A DNA stretch of 64,000 nt, taken from Candidatus Solirubrobacter pratensis. Its GTDB lineage: Bacteria > Actinomycetota > Thermoleophilia > Solirubrobacterales > Solirubrobacteraceae. Of the stretch, positions 1 to 8,504 are shown one piece after another. The stretch is taken from NCBI RefSeq assembly GCF_000425945.1, contig NZ_AUEK01000014.1:62001-126000 (forward strand), in the 5' to 3' direction. Both the position numbers and the translations under genes were made by a program. Under the pieces are notes generated by a model, which worked only from the letters and a program-made list of their open reading frames with translations, searched no databases and was not told the DNA's origin. Within the stretch, counting starts at the first letter, position 1, and every line of letters starts with the position of its first letter.

Positions 1-28
1 CCAGACATGATGACGGGCCCGCGTGAGG

Positions 29-45
29 TTGGACTTGCTGTCCAA
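29..45. promoter_or_regulatory. Inverted repeat upstream of the MaoC gene
   Basis: A perfect 6-bp inverted repeat, TTGGAC and GTCCAA, with a 5-nt centre. It lies about 46 bp before the -10 box of the MaoC-like gene. It is operator-like in size and symmetry, but no regulator gene is visible beside it. It could also belong to an unseen gene to the left. Confidence 0.3.
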
Positions 46-90
46 GCGCCCGAACGTGCCGCGCGCCGGCGGCGCCCGCGCCGGACGCAT

Positions 91-96
91 TAAGGT
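91..96 (+). promoter_or_regulatory. -10 box TAAGGT, probable leaderless promoter
   Basis: TAAGGT ends 6 nt before the ATG at 103, so transcription would begin at or next to the start codon. No Shine-Dalgarno sequence precedes the ATG. The same arrangement recurs before several other genes in this window. Confidence 0.5.
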
Positions 97-102
97 CGGG
101 TC

Positions 103-609
103 ATGACGACCACGGTGCGCCCGGGCTGGGACGGGCGGTATTTCGAGGACTTCGCGGCCGGCGACGTGTACGAGCACCCGCTCGGCCGGACGGTCCTGTC
201 GACCGACAACGCCTGGTTCACGCTGCTGACGCAGAACACCGCGCCGCTGCACTTCGACCACCACTACGCGAGCCAGACGAGCTGGGGCAGGCCGCTCGTG
301 GACTCGACGTTCACGCTCGCGCTCGTCACCGGCCAGAGCGTCACGGACGTCTCGCAGCACGTGTTCGCCAACCTCGGCTGGGACAAGGTCACGCTTCCGC
401 ACCCCGTGTTCGAGGGCGACACGCTGTACAGCCGCTCGACCGTCCTGACGGCGCGCCCGTCCGGCTCGCGGCCCGACGTCGGGATCGTCACGGTGCGGAC
501 CGAGGGCTACAACCAGGACGGCGACGTCGTGATCCGCTTCGAGCGCACGCTGATGGTGTACCGCCGCGGCCACGGCCCCGTGCACGCCAAGCCGGTGGTG
601 AAGGGATGA
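103..609 (+). CDS. MaoC-like dehydratase / enoyl-CoA hydratase family protein
   Basis: 168-residue single hot-dog-fold protein of the MaoC dehydratase type. The residue pattern LHFDHHYAS near residues 50-57 corresponds to the Asp/His hydratase signature, and a conserved LALVTGQS helix follows. Members hydrate or dehydrate CoA thioesters, for example enoyl-CoA or mesaconyl-CoA, in the cytoplasm. The ATG at 103 follows a TAAGGT box by 6 nt, which fits a leaderless message. It ends 21 bp from the convergent M6 protease gene. No CoA ligase or dehydrogenase is visible nearby because the window begins here, so the substrate cannot be named. Confidence 0.82.
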   Translation: MTTTVRPGWDGRYFEDFAAGDVYEHPLGRTVLSTDNAWFTLLTQNTAPLHFDHHYASQTSWGRPLVDSTFTLALVTGQSVTDVSQHVFANLGWDKVTLPHPVFEGDTLYSRSTVLTARPSGSRPDVGIVTVRTEGYNQDGDVVIRFERTLMVYRRGHGPVHAKPVVKG

Positions 610-630
610 CCAGCAGGCGGGCACGCTGCA

Positions 631-3033
631 TCAGGGGGTGGTGGTCGAGAGCGTGAACGTGAGCGTGCGCGAGTAGCTGCCCGTCCGCAGTGCGTCGTTG
701 GCGCCGATGGCCTGCTTGAACGAGATCGCGACGGCGTCGTTGGAGACCGGCGCCGTCCACGCGGCCTTCGAGAGCGAGACCTGGAGCGGCTCAGGCAGCG
801 CGAACGACCCGTTGGAGAGGTGCCCGGGGTCGGAGACGCTCAGCGCCGCCTCGCCCGCGGTGGAGGTCACGGTCGCGGTCGTCGAGGCGGCGTACTCGTT
901 CGCGACGCCCGGCGTGAACACGCCGAAGCGCGCCGGCGCGCCCAGCGTCAGCGAGAGCGTCGCCGGCACCGTGCCGCCGACATCTGCCAGCTGCGGCGTG
1001 ACGGCGATCGGGGCGCTCGCGGCGAAGTAGTAGAACGCCTTCGTCGCCAGCTCGAGCCCCTGCGCCGACGCGGCGGTCGGGAACGTGCCGGCCGGGATCG
1101 CGATGTCGAGCGAGTCCGGATTGATCGTCACGCCGGAGACCGGGACGGCCGAGCCGTCGGCGCGCGTGAGCGCGATGTCGGACGGCTTGACCGGCGACTC
1201 CTCGCGCACGTAGACGTAGTGGCCGTTGTTGATCGAGTTGGAGTCGGCGATCCGGCGCTGCAGCTCGACGCTCGTGTCGACGTGCAGCGTCGTCGGGCTC
1301 GTGAGCTTCGCGCCGCTGAGCGCGACCGGCACGCTCAGCGCCGAGGCGCCGGCCTTCGTGACGCTGATCGTCGCGGTGTCGTCGGCCGTGTAGGGCGAGT
1401 TGGCCGGGTTGGCCGCGTCGTAGTGCGAGATCGCGCCGAAGTCGATCTTCACGCCCGTCGCCGGGTCCTCGAACGTGTCGCCCGGGCCCCACAGCGCGCC
1501 CTGCGTGTCGAGACCGGTGAGCGAGTTGTTGACCGGGCGCCAGACGCCGGTCTTGTTCAGCGGGCCGCCGACCGCCGGGTCGTCGTAGTACTGCTTGGAG
1601 ATGATCTGCAGGTCGCTGTTCGTGCCGATCTGCTCCCACTGCGACGCGTCGATCTTGTAGAGCAGCACGCCCTGGTACTTGGCCCGCCCATCGAGCCCGT
1701 CGACCCCGAGCTTGGTGCGGAACTCGGCCACGTAGGCGGTCGAGACGCCGGTGCGGACGACGACGAGCTTGCTGGCGCCGGGCGTCTCCAGCGGTGTGAT
1801 CGCGTGCGTCGTCGTGCCCGGCTGGGAGACGACGTCGACCTGGTCGTCGCGCAGCCAGCGCAGCTTGTACTTCTCGTAGCCCGAGTAGTCGTTGGCGTGG
1901 CCGCCGATGTTGCCCATGATGTTCCAGCCGCCGGCCCAGAAGAACTGGTTCACGCGCGTGCCGTTGACCGTCAGCGGCGAGTAGATGTAGAGGTCGGGCA
2001 GGCCGACGGTGTGGCCGAACTCGTGGTTGATCCAGCGGTAGCCCCACGAGAACATGTCGTTGCCGGCGGTGATGACGGTGCTCACGTAGTGCGGCTTGCC
2101 GTCGTGGTCGACGTAGGCGACCTGGTTGGTGTTGGTCTGCTCGCCGTCGGTGGGGTCGCGGTTGATGTTGCCCGGGCCGTTGGCGAGGCCTGAGGTGCCG
2201 CGCGCGGGCATGATCAGGACCTCGTCGTAGTCGTCGGCCTTGATGCCGAGCTGGTCGTAGGCCTTCTGGAACGCTTCGCGCGAGTAGGCGAACATGTTGT
2301 GCGTCTGCGCGTCCCAGGTGTACTCGTTGGCGTTGTTGCCCATCGTGATCCAGCCCAGGTTCCCGCTCGCCTGCGGGGAGACGAAGCTCACGTTCAGCTG
2401 CCCGTAGGACGCGGTCTTCCAGAACGCCGACGCGGGCTGAAGGAAGTCCATGTACGGCTGCATCGTCTGCCAGCCCGCCGGCGAGCCGGCCGCCGGCCGG
2501 TTGGGGAACTGGACGAACAGCACGAGCATGCGCAGGTCGCGGTGGGCGGGCTTGGCGACCTCGCCGTTGCTCCAGAGCATGGGGTTGCCGGCGTCGTCGG
2601 CGTTCGGCGTGAGGTCCTGGAAGCGGTAGAGGTCCTGCGACGGGTCGGTCAGGCTCGTGCTCCAGCCGTTGTCGGTCCACTGCGAGGAGCCGAGGATGTG
2701 CGCGTTGGCGGCCGGCTCGCCCGGCCGCGCGACGGCCGCGGGCGCCGAGCCGCGGGCGGCGATCATCGTCCCGGTCGAGGTCGTCCGCGCGAACGCCGAC
2801 GCCGGAAGGTCGACGGTCAGCGTCCCCGCGGTCGCGTGGACGGCGCTCGGGGTCACGGCGCCGCCGGGCGCGCTGATCGCCACGTCGGCGGGGGAGATGC
2901 CGGTCAGGTCCTCGCTGCTGGTCGCGACGATCCGCGTCAGGCCTTCGAAGTGCGCCCCCGTGAGCGTGGGCGCCGCCTGCGCGGCGGCAGGCGTGATCAA
3001 CAGCGCGGCGAGCGCGACCAGGATTCCCCTCAT
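631..3033 (-). CDS. Secreted M6-family (immune inhibitor A-like) metalloprotease
   Basis: 800 residues from the ATG at 3033. This start is chosen because GGAGG lies 9 nt upstream and the protein then opens directly with a signal peptide (MRGILVALAALLITPAAAQA). The zinc site HEFGHTVGLPDLY is near residues 337-349 and has the HExxH plus GLPD form typical of M6 metalloproteases. The sequence after about residue 480 is Thr/Ser/Ala-rich beta-type repeat material, likely secretion or surface domains. It would be exported and digest extracellular protein. It lies 59 bp downstream of cysN on the same strand, with a small hairpin between, so it may be read partly from the sulfur operon. An in-frame ATG at 3069 would spoil the signal peptide. 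Confidence 0.85.
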   Translation of the reverse strand: MRGILVALAALLITPAAAQAAPTLTGAHFEGLTRIVATSSEDLTGISPADVAISAPGGAVTPSAVHATAGTLTVDLPASAFARTTSTGTMIAARGSAPAAVARPGEPAANAHILGSSQWTDNGWSTSLTDPSQDLYRFQDLTPNADDAGNPMLWSNGEVAKPAHRDLRMLVLFVQFPNRPAAGSPAGWQTMQPYMDFLQPASAFWKTASYGQLNVSFVSPQASGNLGWITMGNNANEYTWDAQTHNMFAYSREAFQKAYDQLGIKADDYDEVLIMPARGTSGLANGPGNINRDPTDGEQTNTNQVAYVDHDGKPHYVSTVITAGNDMFSWGYRWINHEFGHTVGLPDLYIYSPLTVNGTRVNQFFWAGGWNIMGNIGGHANDYSGYEKYKLRWLRDDQVDVVSQPGTTTHAITPLETPGASKLVVVRTGVSTAYVAEFRTKLGVDGLDGRAKYQGVLLYKIDASQWEQIGTNSDLQIISKQYYDDPAVGGPLNKTGVWRPVNNSLTGLDTQGALWGPGDTFEDPATGVKIDFGAISHYDAANPANSPYTADDTATISVTKAGASALSVPVALSGAKLTSPTTLHVDTSVELQRRIADSNSINNGHYVYVREESPVKPSDIALTRADGSAVPVSGVTINPDSLDIAIPAGTFPTAASAQGLELATKAFYYFAASAPIAVTPQLADVGGTVPATLSLTLGAPARFGVFTPGVANEYAASTTATVTSTAGEAALSVSDPGHLSNGSFALPEPLQVSLSKAAWTAPVSNDAVAISFKQAIGANDALRTGSYSRTLTFTLSTTTP

Positions 3034-3068
3034 GCCCTGCATCCTCCGCCCGCGGCGGGACGGAGGCA

Positions 3069-3084
3069 TCCGGCAACTGCCGGA
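3069..3084 (-). terminator. Short hairpin between cysN and the M6 protease gene
   Basis: TCCGGCAACTGCCGGA is self-complementary with a tight loop and is preceded by a T-run on the minus strand. It may attenuate read-through from cysN or simply be an mRNA structure. Weak call. Confidence 0.35.
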
Positions 3085-3092
3085 AAAGGGAG

Positions 3093-4304
3093 TTAGCGAA
3101 TCATCCCGGCGGCGACCGTGTCGTTCGTCGCCTCGTCGATCAGGATGAACGCGCCGGTGCCGTGCGACTGCGCGTAGGGGTCGGGCGCGATCTCGCCGCC
3201 CAGCCGCAGCCGCACGTGCGCGATGTCGTTGAGGCGCAGCTCGTCTGCGTCCGGCCAGCCGAGCGTCGCGAAGTCGATCCGGCCGTCCACGCCCTCCAGC
3301 CGTGCGGGCACGGTCCGGGTGCCGTGCTTGAGCAGGAAGCGGTCGCGCTCGCGCGCCGGGCGGTCGCCGAGCCAGCAGACCGTCGCGGACAGCTCGCGCA
3401 CCGGCGGCGGTGCGTCGCCCACCGCGGCGATCAGCTCTCCGCGTGCGAGATCGACCTCGTCCTCGAGCCGGACCGACACCGACAGCGGCGCCTCGACCTC
3501 CTCCGCCGGGCCATCGGCGTCGCGTACCTCCGCCACGCGTGTGCGCACGCCGCTCGGCAGCACGACGACGTCGTCGCCGGCGCGCAGCGTGCCCGCGGCG
3601 AGCCGGCCCGCGGCCCAGCGCGCGCCGCCCTCGCCGCGGATCACGAGCTGCACCGGCAGCCGCGCGCCGTGGACGGCGGGCGGCTCGACCGGGACGGTCT
3701 CCAGCCGCTCCAGCAGCGGCGGGCCGTCGTACCAGGCCATGCGCCCGGAGCGCTCGACGACGTTGTCGCCGTGGAGCGCGCTGATCGGGATGAACTCGAC
3801 GCCCTCGAGCGCGATGCCGGCCGCCAGCTCGAGCACCTGGCGCACGGCGTCGTCGAACGCCTCCTCGGCATAGCCGACGAGGTCCATCTTGTTGACGGCG
3901 ACGATCACGTGCTTGATCCGCAGCAGCGCCGCGATCGTCGCGTGCCGGCGGCTCTGCTCGGTCAGCCCCGCGCGGGCGTCGACCAGCAGCAGCGCGAGAT
4001 CGGCGGTGCTGGCGCCCGTGACCATGTTGCGCGTGTACTGCGCATGGCCGGGGCAGTCGGCGAGGATGAAGCGCCGCCGCGGCGTCGCGAACGAGCGGTA
4101 GGCGACGTCGATCGTGATGCCCTGCTCGCGCTCGGCGCGCAGGCCGTCGGTCAGCAGCGCGAGGTCGAGCCCCTCGACGCTGCGCTCCTCGACATGCGCG
4201 AGCTGGTCGGCGAGCACGGCCTTGGCGTCATACAGCAGGCGCCCGATCAGCGTCGACTTGCCGTCGTCGACGCTGCCGGCGGTGGCAAGGCGGAGGAGGT
4301 CCAT
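3093..4304 (-). CDS. cysN: Sulfate adenylyltransferase subunit 1 (GTPase)
   Basis: 403 residues, an EF-Tu-like GTPase. The G1 loop GSVDDGKSTL is near residue 10, ITIDVAYR is the switch region, DCPGH is G3 and NKMDLVGY is G4, followed by two beta-barrel domains. With CysD it adenylates sulfate to APS, GTP hydrolysis driving the ATP reaction. The length matches stand-alone CysN; the C-terminal APS-kinase domain of fused CysNC proteins is absent. That agrees with the neighbouring reductase acting on APS rather than PAPS. It is the fourth gene of a minus-strand operon, 61 bp after cysD. Confidence 0.95.
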   Translation of the reverse strand: MDLLRLATAGSVDDGKSTLIGRLLYDAKAVLADQLAHVEERSVEGLDLALLTDGLRAEREQGITIDVAYRSFATPRRRFILADCPGHAQYTRNMVTGASTADLALLLVDARAGLTEQSRRHATIAALLRIKHVIVAVNKMDLVGYAEEAFDDAVRQVLELAAGIALEGVEFIPISALHGDNVVERSGRMAWYDGPPLLERLETVPVEPPAVHGARLPVQLVIRGEGGARWAAGRLAAGTLRAGDDVVVLPSGVRTRVAEVRDADGPAEEVEAPLSVSVRLEDEVDLARGELIAAVGDAPPPVRELSATVCWLGDRPARERDRFLLKHGTRTVPARLEGVDGRIDFATLGWPDADELRLNDIAHVRLRLGGEIAPDPYAQSHGTGAFILIDEATNDTVAAGMIR

Positions 4305-4365
4305 CAGTGGCCCCTTTCGTGCGCCCGCGGTCGCCTGGCGGTGCGGGGGTGCGCGGAGGGGGCCA

Positions 4366-5283
4366 CTAGAAGTAGCCCTCGCGCTTGCGGTCCTCCATCG
4401 CGGCCTCCGACGCGCGGTCGTCCGCGCGCGTCTGCCCGCGCTCGGTCACGTCGGTCGCGGCGATCTCGGCGACGACCTCCGGCAGCGTGCGGGCCGTCGA
4501 GCGGACCGCGCCGGTGCAGCTCATGTCGCCGACCGTGCGGTAGCGGACCGACGCCGTGAACGGCGCCTCGCCGTCCATCAGCGTGATGAAGGGAGACACG
4601 GCGTAGAGCATCCCGTCGCGCTCGAACACCTCGCGCTCGTGCGCCATGTAGATGCCTGGCAGTTCGAGCTCCTCCTGCGCGATGTACTGCCACACGTCGA
4701 GCTCGGTCCAGTTGGAGATCGGGAACGCGCGGATGTTCTCGCCGCGGCGCACGCGCGCGTTGTAGAGGTCCCACAGCTCCGGCCGCTGGCGGCGCGGGTC
4801 CCACTGGCCGAAGTCGTCGCGGAAGCTCAGGACGCGCTCCTTCGCGCGCGAGCGCTCCTCGTCGCGCCGGGCGCCGCCGAAGCAGGCGTCGAGCCCGTGC
4901 TCCTCGATCGCGTCGAGCAGGGTCACCGTCTGGAGCCGGTTGCGCGAGGCGCGCGGGCCGGTCTCCTCCTGCACGCGGCCGGCGTCGATCGACGCCTGCA
5001 CGCTGCCGACCAGCAGCTTCAGCTCCGCCTCGGCGATCAGGCGGTCGCGGAACTCGATCACCTCGGGGAAGTTGTGGCCCGTGTCCACGTGCAGCAGCGG
5101 GAAGGGAATCGGCCCAGGGGCGAACGCCTTCTGCGCGAGCCGGACGAGGACGAGCGAATCCTTGCCGCCGGAGAACAGCAGCGCGGGCCGCTCGCGCTCG
5201 GCCGCGACCTCGCGGATGACGTGGATCGCCTCGGCCTCGAGCGCGCGCAGGTGCGACAGCGCGGGCATGCTGACCGCGGTCAT
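4366..5283 (-). CDS. cysD: Sulfate adenylyltransferase subunit 2
   Basis: 305 residues from the ATG at 5283, with another ATG five codons later. The ATP-pyrophosphatase PP-motif is SGGKDSLVLVRLA near residue 40, and the family sequences LLHVDTGHNFPEV, FGGARRDEE and ISNWTELDVWQYI follow. It transfers AMP from ATP to sulfate as the catalytic partner of CysN. Its ATG overlaps the cysH stop in an ATGA, so translation is probably coupled to cysH. Confidence 0.95.
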   Translation of the reverse strand: MTAVSMPALSHLRALEAEAIHVIREVAAERERPALLFSGGKDSLVLVRLAQKAFAPGPIPFPLLHVDTGHNFPEVIEFRDRLIAEAELKLLVGSVQASIDAGRVQEETGPRASRNRLQTVTLLDAIEEHGLDACFGGARRDEERSRAKERVLSFRDDFGQWDPRRQRPELWDLYNARVRRGENIRAFPISNWTELDVWQYIAQEELELPGIYMAHEREVFERDGMLYAVSPFITLMDGEAPFTASVRYRTVGDMSCTGAVRSTARTLPEVVAEIAATDVTERGQTRADDRASEAAMEDRKREGYF

Positions 5284-5864
5284 ACGTGCAGCCCGCACTC
5301 GGTCTTGCCGGAGTCCGCCCAGCGGCCCTCGCGGCCGGCGCCGGGCGCGGTGCAGGGCGCGCAGCCGATCGAGGCGTACCCCTGGTCGTGCAGCGGGTTG
5401 TACGGCAGGTCGCGCTCGGAGATCCGGCGCCACAGGTCCTTCTCGGTCCAGTCCACGAGCGGGTTGAACTTCCACAGCCCCCGGCGCTCGTCGAACTCGA
5501 TCTCCTGCGCGTCCGCCCGCGTCGGCGACTGCTCGCGGCGGATGCCGGTGATCCATGCGTCGGCGCCCACCAGCGCGCGCTCGAGCGCCTCGACCTTCGC
5601 GGCGCCGCAGCAGTTGGCCGCGGTCCAGTCGCCGGTCGCGTCCTGCACCTCGATGTCGACGCCGAAGCGCTGCTCGAACGCGCGCCAGGTCGCGAGCGTC
5701 TCGGGGAAGAGCACGCCGGTGTCGATCGTGACGATGCGCGCGCCGGGCGCGATCCGCACCAGCTCGTCGACGAGCACGCTCTCCTCCTTCTGGAAGGAGC
5801 AGAGCATCACCAGCCGCGGATGATGGCGCTCGACGGCCTGCGCCAGGACCTCGGTGATGTTCAT
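5280..5864 (-). CDS. cysH: Adenylylsulfate reductase, assimilatory, Fe-S type
   Basis: 194 residues of the PAPS/APS reductase family. The PP-loop-like CSFQKEESVL is near residue 22, and SIGCAPCTAP and the terminal ECGLH are present. A CC pair (NCCGAAK) plus CAPC form the four-cysteine set that binds [4Fe-4S] in APS reductases and is missing in PAPS reductases such as E. coli CysH. Together with the absence of cysC this supports direct APS reduction to sulfite. The ATG directly follows the stop of the sulfite reductase gene with no gap, and the 3' end overlaps cysD by ATGA. It is slightly shorter at the N-terminus than many homologues. Confidence 0.92.
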   Translation of the reverse strand: MNITEVLAQAVERHHPRLVMLCSFQKEESVLVDELVRIAPGARIVTIDTGVLFPETLATWRAFEQRFGVDIEVQDATGDWTAANCCGAAKVEALERALVGADAWITGIRREQSPTRADAQEIEFDERRGLWKFNPLVDWTEKDLWRRISERDLPYNPLHDQGYASIGCAPCTAPGAGREGRWADSGKTECGLHV

Positions 5865-7448
5865 CTAGGCGTGTTCCTCGACGGGCTCGAGCTCGTGCGT
5901 CCACCACTCGGGCTCGGTGCGGCCGGCGAAGTCGCGGAAGGTCTCGTCGGAGTCGTGATGCTGCTCGTAGAGGTCGAAGATCCGCAGCAGCGTCTCGTTG
6001 AGCTCCCAGTGCGGCACCTTCTTGGCGACGACCTCGCCGAACTTCGGGTGCTCGCCGAGACGCCCGCCGATGCGGATGTCCATCGCCTCGACGAACTCCC
6101 CGTCGACCTTCTTGAGCACGCCCTCGATGCCGACGTCGGCGATCTGGTGCTGCGCGCAGCTGGACGAGCAGCCGGCGAAATGCACGCGCAGGTCCTCGCC
6201 GTGGCCGTTGGGGCGCACGTGCTCGTCGAGGAACTTGCCGATCTCGACGGCGCGGTTCTTCGTGAAGACCTTCGCCAGGCCGCAGAACTCCTTGCCGGTG
6301 CAGGTCTGCAGGCCGCGCGCGAACAGGCTCGGGAAGGGGGAGAGGTCCTGCAGAAGCGGCTCGGCGAGCAGCGCGTCGAGCCTTTCCTCGGGGATCCACG
6401 GCAGCAGCACGTTCTGCTGGTGCGTCAGGCGCAGCGCGTCGTCCGGGTTGTCGCCGTACTCGCGCGCCAGCCGGACCAGCTCGAACAGTTGCTCCGCCTT
6501 CAGCCGGCCGACGGGAACGACGGCGCCGACGGTGTGGTGCGCGCCGTCGCGCTGCGGGTGGACGCCGATGTGGTCCTCTCCGCTCAGACCCGGGGCCTTC
6601 GGGACGCCGCGGCGCAGCTCGCGCCCGACGCGGCGCTCGAGCTCGGCGCGAAGCTCCTCCGGGCCGACGCGGTCGACGAGGAACTTCAGCCGCGCCTTGC
6701 CGCGCGCCCTACGGTTCTCCTCGGAGTCGCGGAAGATCCCGGTCATCCCCGCGATCACCTCCGGGGCCTCCTCGGGCGTGACGAAGACGTCCATCCAGCG
6801 CGCGAAGCGCGGGTGGCTGGAGAGGCCGCCGCCGACGCGCAGGTTGAACCCGCGCGTGCCGTCCTCGGCGATCGCGCCGGAGAGCGCGATGTCGTTGATC
6901 AGGCCGCGGGCGCAGTCCTCCGCGCAGCCGGTGACCGAGACCTTGTACTTGCGCGGGAGGTTCGAGTAGAGCTTGTTGTCGAGGAAGTAGGTGTGGATCG
7001 CCTCGGCCGTCGCGTAGCCGTCGACGATCTCCTCATGCCCGAGCCCGGCGAGCGTGCACCCGACGACGTTGCGCGTGATGTCGCCGCAGGCGCCGCTGGA
7101 CGTCATGCCGACGCGCTCCAGGCGCGCGAAGATCTCGGGGACCTTGTCGAGCGTGATCCAGTGGATCTGGAAGCACTGGCGCGTCGTGCAGTCGATCACG
7201 CCGCGCCCGAAGTCGCGCGCGATCGAGGCCATGACCTCGGCCTGATCGGCGCTGAGCACGCCCTGGATCACCTTCACGCGCAGCATGAAGTGACCGTCGT
7301 GGGTGTTGTGCGCGTACAGGCCGTACCACTTGAGGAGGCCGACGTGGTCGGGGTCGAGCGTCTCCCAGCCCTCGCGTGCGGCACGGAGGAGCTCAGGAAG
7401 CACGTCGAGACCGTCCGTCGCCGCCTTGATGCGTTCGATCTTGCTCAT
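5865..7448 (-). CDS. sir: Ferredoxin-dependent sulfite (or nitrite) reductase
   Basis: 527 residues from the ATG at 7448. An in-frame ATG at 7487 would add 13 residues, and neither start has a good ribosome site. Two ferrodoxin-like plus siroheme/4Fe-4S half-domains are visible. The siroheme-cluster cysteines are CTGKEFC and CAGCSSSC, in the second half. The family includes NirA and Sir, which reduce nitrite to ammonia or sulfite to sulfide with six electrons from ferredoxin. Because it is first in an operon with cysH, cysD and cysN, sulfite is the likelier substrate. Confidence 0.88.
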   Translation of the reverse strand: MSKIERIKAATDGLDVLPELLRAAREGWETLDPDHVGLLKWYGLYAHNTHDGHFMLRVKVIQGVLSADQAEVMASIARDFGRGVIDCTTRQCFQIHWITLDKVPEIFARLERVGMTSSGACGDITRNVVGCTLAGLGHEEIVDGYATAEAIHTYFLDNKLYSNLPRKYKVSVTGCAEDCARGLINDIALSGAIAEDGTRGFNLRVGGGLSSHPRFARWMDVFVTPEEAPEVIAGMTGIFRDSEENRRARGKARLKFLVDRVGPEELRAELERRVGRELRRGVPKAPGLSGEDHIGVHPQRDGAHHTVGAVVPVGRLKAEQLFELVRLAREYGDNPDDALRLTHQQNVLLPWIPEERLDALLAEPLLQDLSPFPSLFARGLQTCTGKEFCGLAKVFTKNRAVEIGKFLDEHVRPNGHGEDLRVHFAGCSSSCAQHQIADVGIEGVLKKVDGEFVEAMDIRIGGRLGEHPKFGEVVAKKVPHWELNETLLRIFDLYEQHHDSDETFRDFAGRTEPEWWTHELEPVEEHA

Positions 7449-7491
7449 GGCGTGACCAGGACGGTACCCAGGGCGGTGCCACATCACAAGT

Positions 7492-7555
7492 ATTCGGATC
7501 GGGATTAAGAATTATCTATCCGGATCGGAATTTGCAGCCAATTCCCGATCGGATT
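7492..7555. promoter_or_regulatory. Three-copy operator-like repeat in the sir/nuclease divergent region
   Basis: Three copies of a near-palindrome based on ATTCCGATCGGAAT: ATTCGGATCGGGATT at 7492-7506, ATCCGGATCGGAATT at 7518-7532, and an inverted copy at 7540-7555. The CGATCG-type cores are about 26 and 24 bp apart. A minus-strand GATAAT at 7511-7516 could be the -10 of the sulfur operon, so copy 1 would cover the transcription start and copy 2 would sit just upstream of the -10. Copy 3 ends 8 bp before the divergent nuclease start. The binding protein is unknown; no regulator gene is adjacent. Confidence 0.6.
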
Positions 7556-7563
7556 GGTCGAGA

Positions 7564-8427
7564 ATGGCCGGTGCGTCAGACTGGCGCGCCGTGCCAAGCC
7601 TCCTCTGCCTGCGCGGAGAGCTCGTCGTCGTGGGCAAGAGCCCCGACGGCGACTCGATCCGCTTCCGCCCCCGGCAGCCCGAGCTTATCCGCGGGCTGGT
7701 CAACGGCGACCGGGCGCGCCCGTCGTCCGACGGGACCTTCCAGCTGCGCCTCGACGGGATCGACACGCCGGAGACGCACTACAACGGGCTCGCCCAGCCG
7801 CTCGGAGCGGCGGCGCGCGACGAGCTGCTCGCATGGGTCGGGTTCAGCGACCTGCGCTGGGCGGGCGGAGAGGTGTCGGCATCGACGCCGGCGTCGATCC
7901 CGGCCGCGATCCTGACCGGCCTGGTCGACGTCAACGGCCGCCCGGTCGCGTTCCTCGCCGTCGGCGGCGGGCTGCCGGACGACGGCGTCCAGGCCGAGGT
8001 CGACCTGAGCGCCACCGCCAACGCGGCGCTCCTGCGCTCCGGCGCGGCGTACGGCACGTTCTACGCCTCCACGGCGCCGGAGCTGCGCGACGCGATGCGC
8101 GGGCTGGCGCGCGAGGCGCGAACCGCCGGGCTGGGCGTGTGGCCCGACGACGCGAGCCGCGGCTTCACGCTGTCCTCGCAGGCGTCGATCGGACCCGAGG
8201 GCAGTCTCATCCTGCCGAAGCTCTTCCGGCGCTGCACCGACTACCTGCGGTCGCGCAACTCGCGCGAGACGCTGTCGGAGTGGATGGGGCGGATGGGCGA
8301 TCAGCAGGACGACGAGGTCAGCGTGGGCGGCGCCGCGCCGGTGCGCTTCCGCACCCTGATCTCGCAGGCCGGCGACAAGATCGCGCTCGACGCCGATCCG
8401 CTCGACCTCGTCTTCGACGAGAAGTAG
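7564..8427 (+). CDS. SNase-like (thermonuclease family) protein
   Basis: 287 residues. The GELVVVGKSPDGDSIRF opening and LRLDGIDTPETHYNG near residue 65 are the start strand and the conserved Asp/Glu motif of the staphylococcal-nuclease fold. The GLGVWP sequence near residue 194 corresponds to the late helix of the domain. No signal peptide is visible, so it is probably intracellular. The C-terminal 90 residues are not recognised. It is divergent from the sulfur operon and shares its operator-like repeats. Nuclease activity is inferred from the fold; several catalytic residues cannot be checked by eye. Confidence 0.7.
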   Translation: MAGASDWRAVPSLLCLRGELVVVGKSPDGDSIRFRPRQPELIRGLVNGDRARPSSDGTFQLRLDGIDTPETHYNGLAQPLGAAARDELLAWVGFSDLRWAGGEVSASTPASIPAAILTGLVDVNGRPVAFLAVGGGLPDDGVQAEVDLSATANAALLRSGAAYGTFYASTAPELRDAMRGLAREARTAGLGVWPDDASRGFTLSSQASIGPEGSLILPKLFRRCTDYLRSRNSRETLSEWMGRMGDQQDDEVSVGGAAPVRFRTLISQAGDKIALDADPLDLVFDEK

Positions 8428-8455
8428 CCGAATCGCCCAGAGGGCGATTCTTCGG
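8428..8455. terminator. Bidirectional terminator hairpin
   Basis: GAATCGCCC and GGGCGATTC form a perfect 9-bp stem (8430-8450) with a 3-nt loop, extended by CCG and CGG. It sits immediately after the nuclease stop in the 77-bp gap before the convergent helicase gene. Confidence 0.75.
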
Positions 8456-8504
8456 GGATTTCGACCCGCGGCTCGCAGGGTGCCGGTGCCGGGTGAGCTC
8501 CCTC

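Noticed and set aside
1..28. Start of a minus-strand gene at the left edge (ATG at 6-8)
   Set aside because: Only two codons would be inside the window, so nothing supports it.
820..2193. 457-codon open frame on the plus strand opposite the M6 protease gene
   Set aside because: Arginine-rich low-complexity translation with no recognisable motif, while the minus frame holds HEFGH and a signal peptide.
5286..7508. 740-codon open frame on the plus strand opposite the sulfur operon
   Set aside because: It mirrors the sir, cysH and cysD genes, is rich in Arg/Ala/Leu/Val with no domain, and results from GC-biased third positions. Many similar long antisense frames exist across the window.
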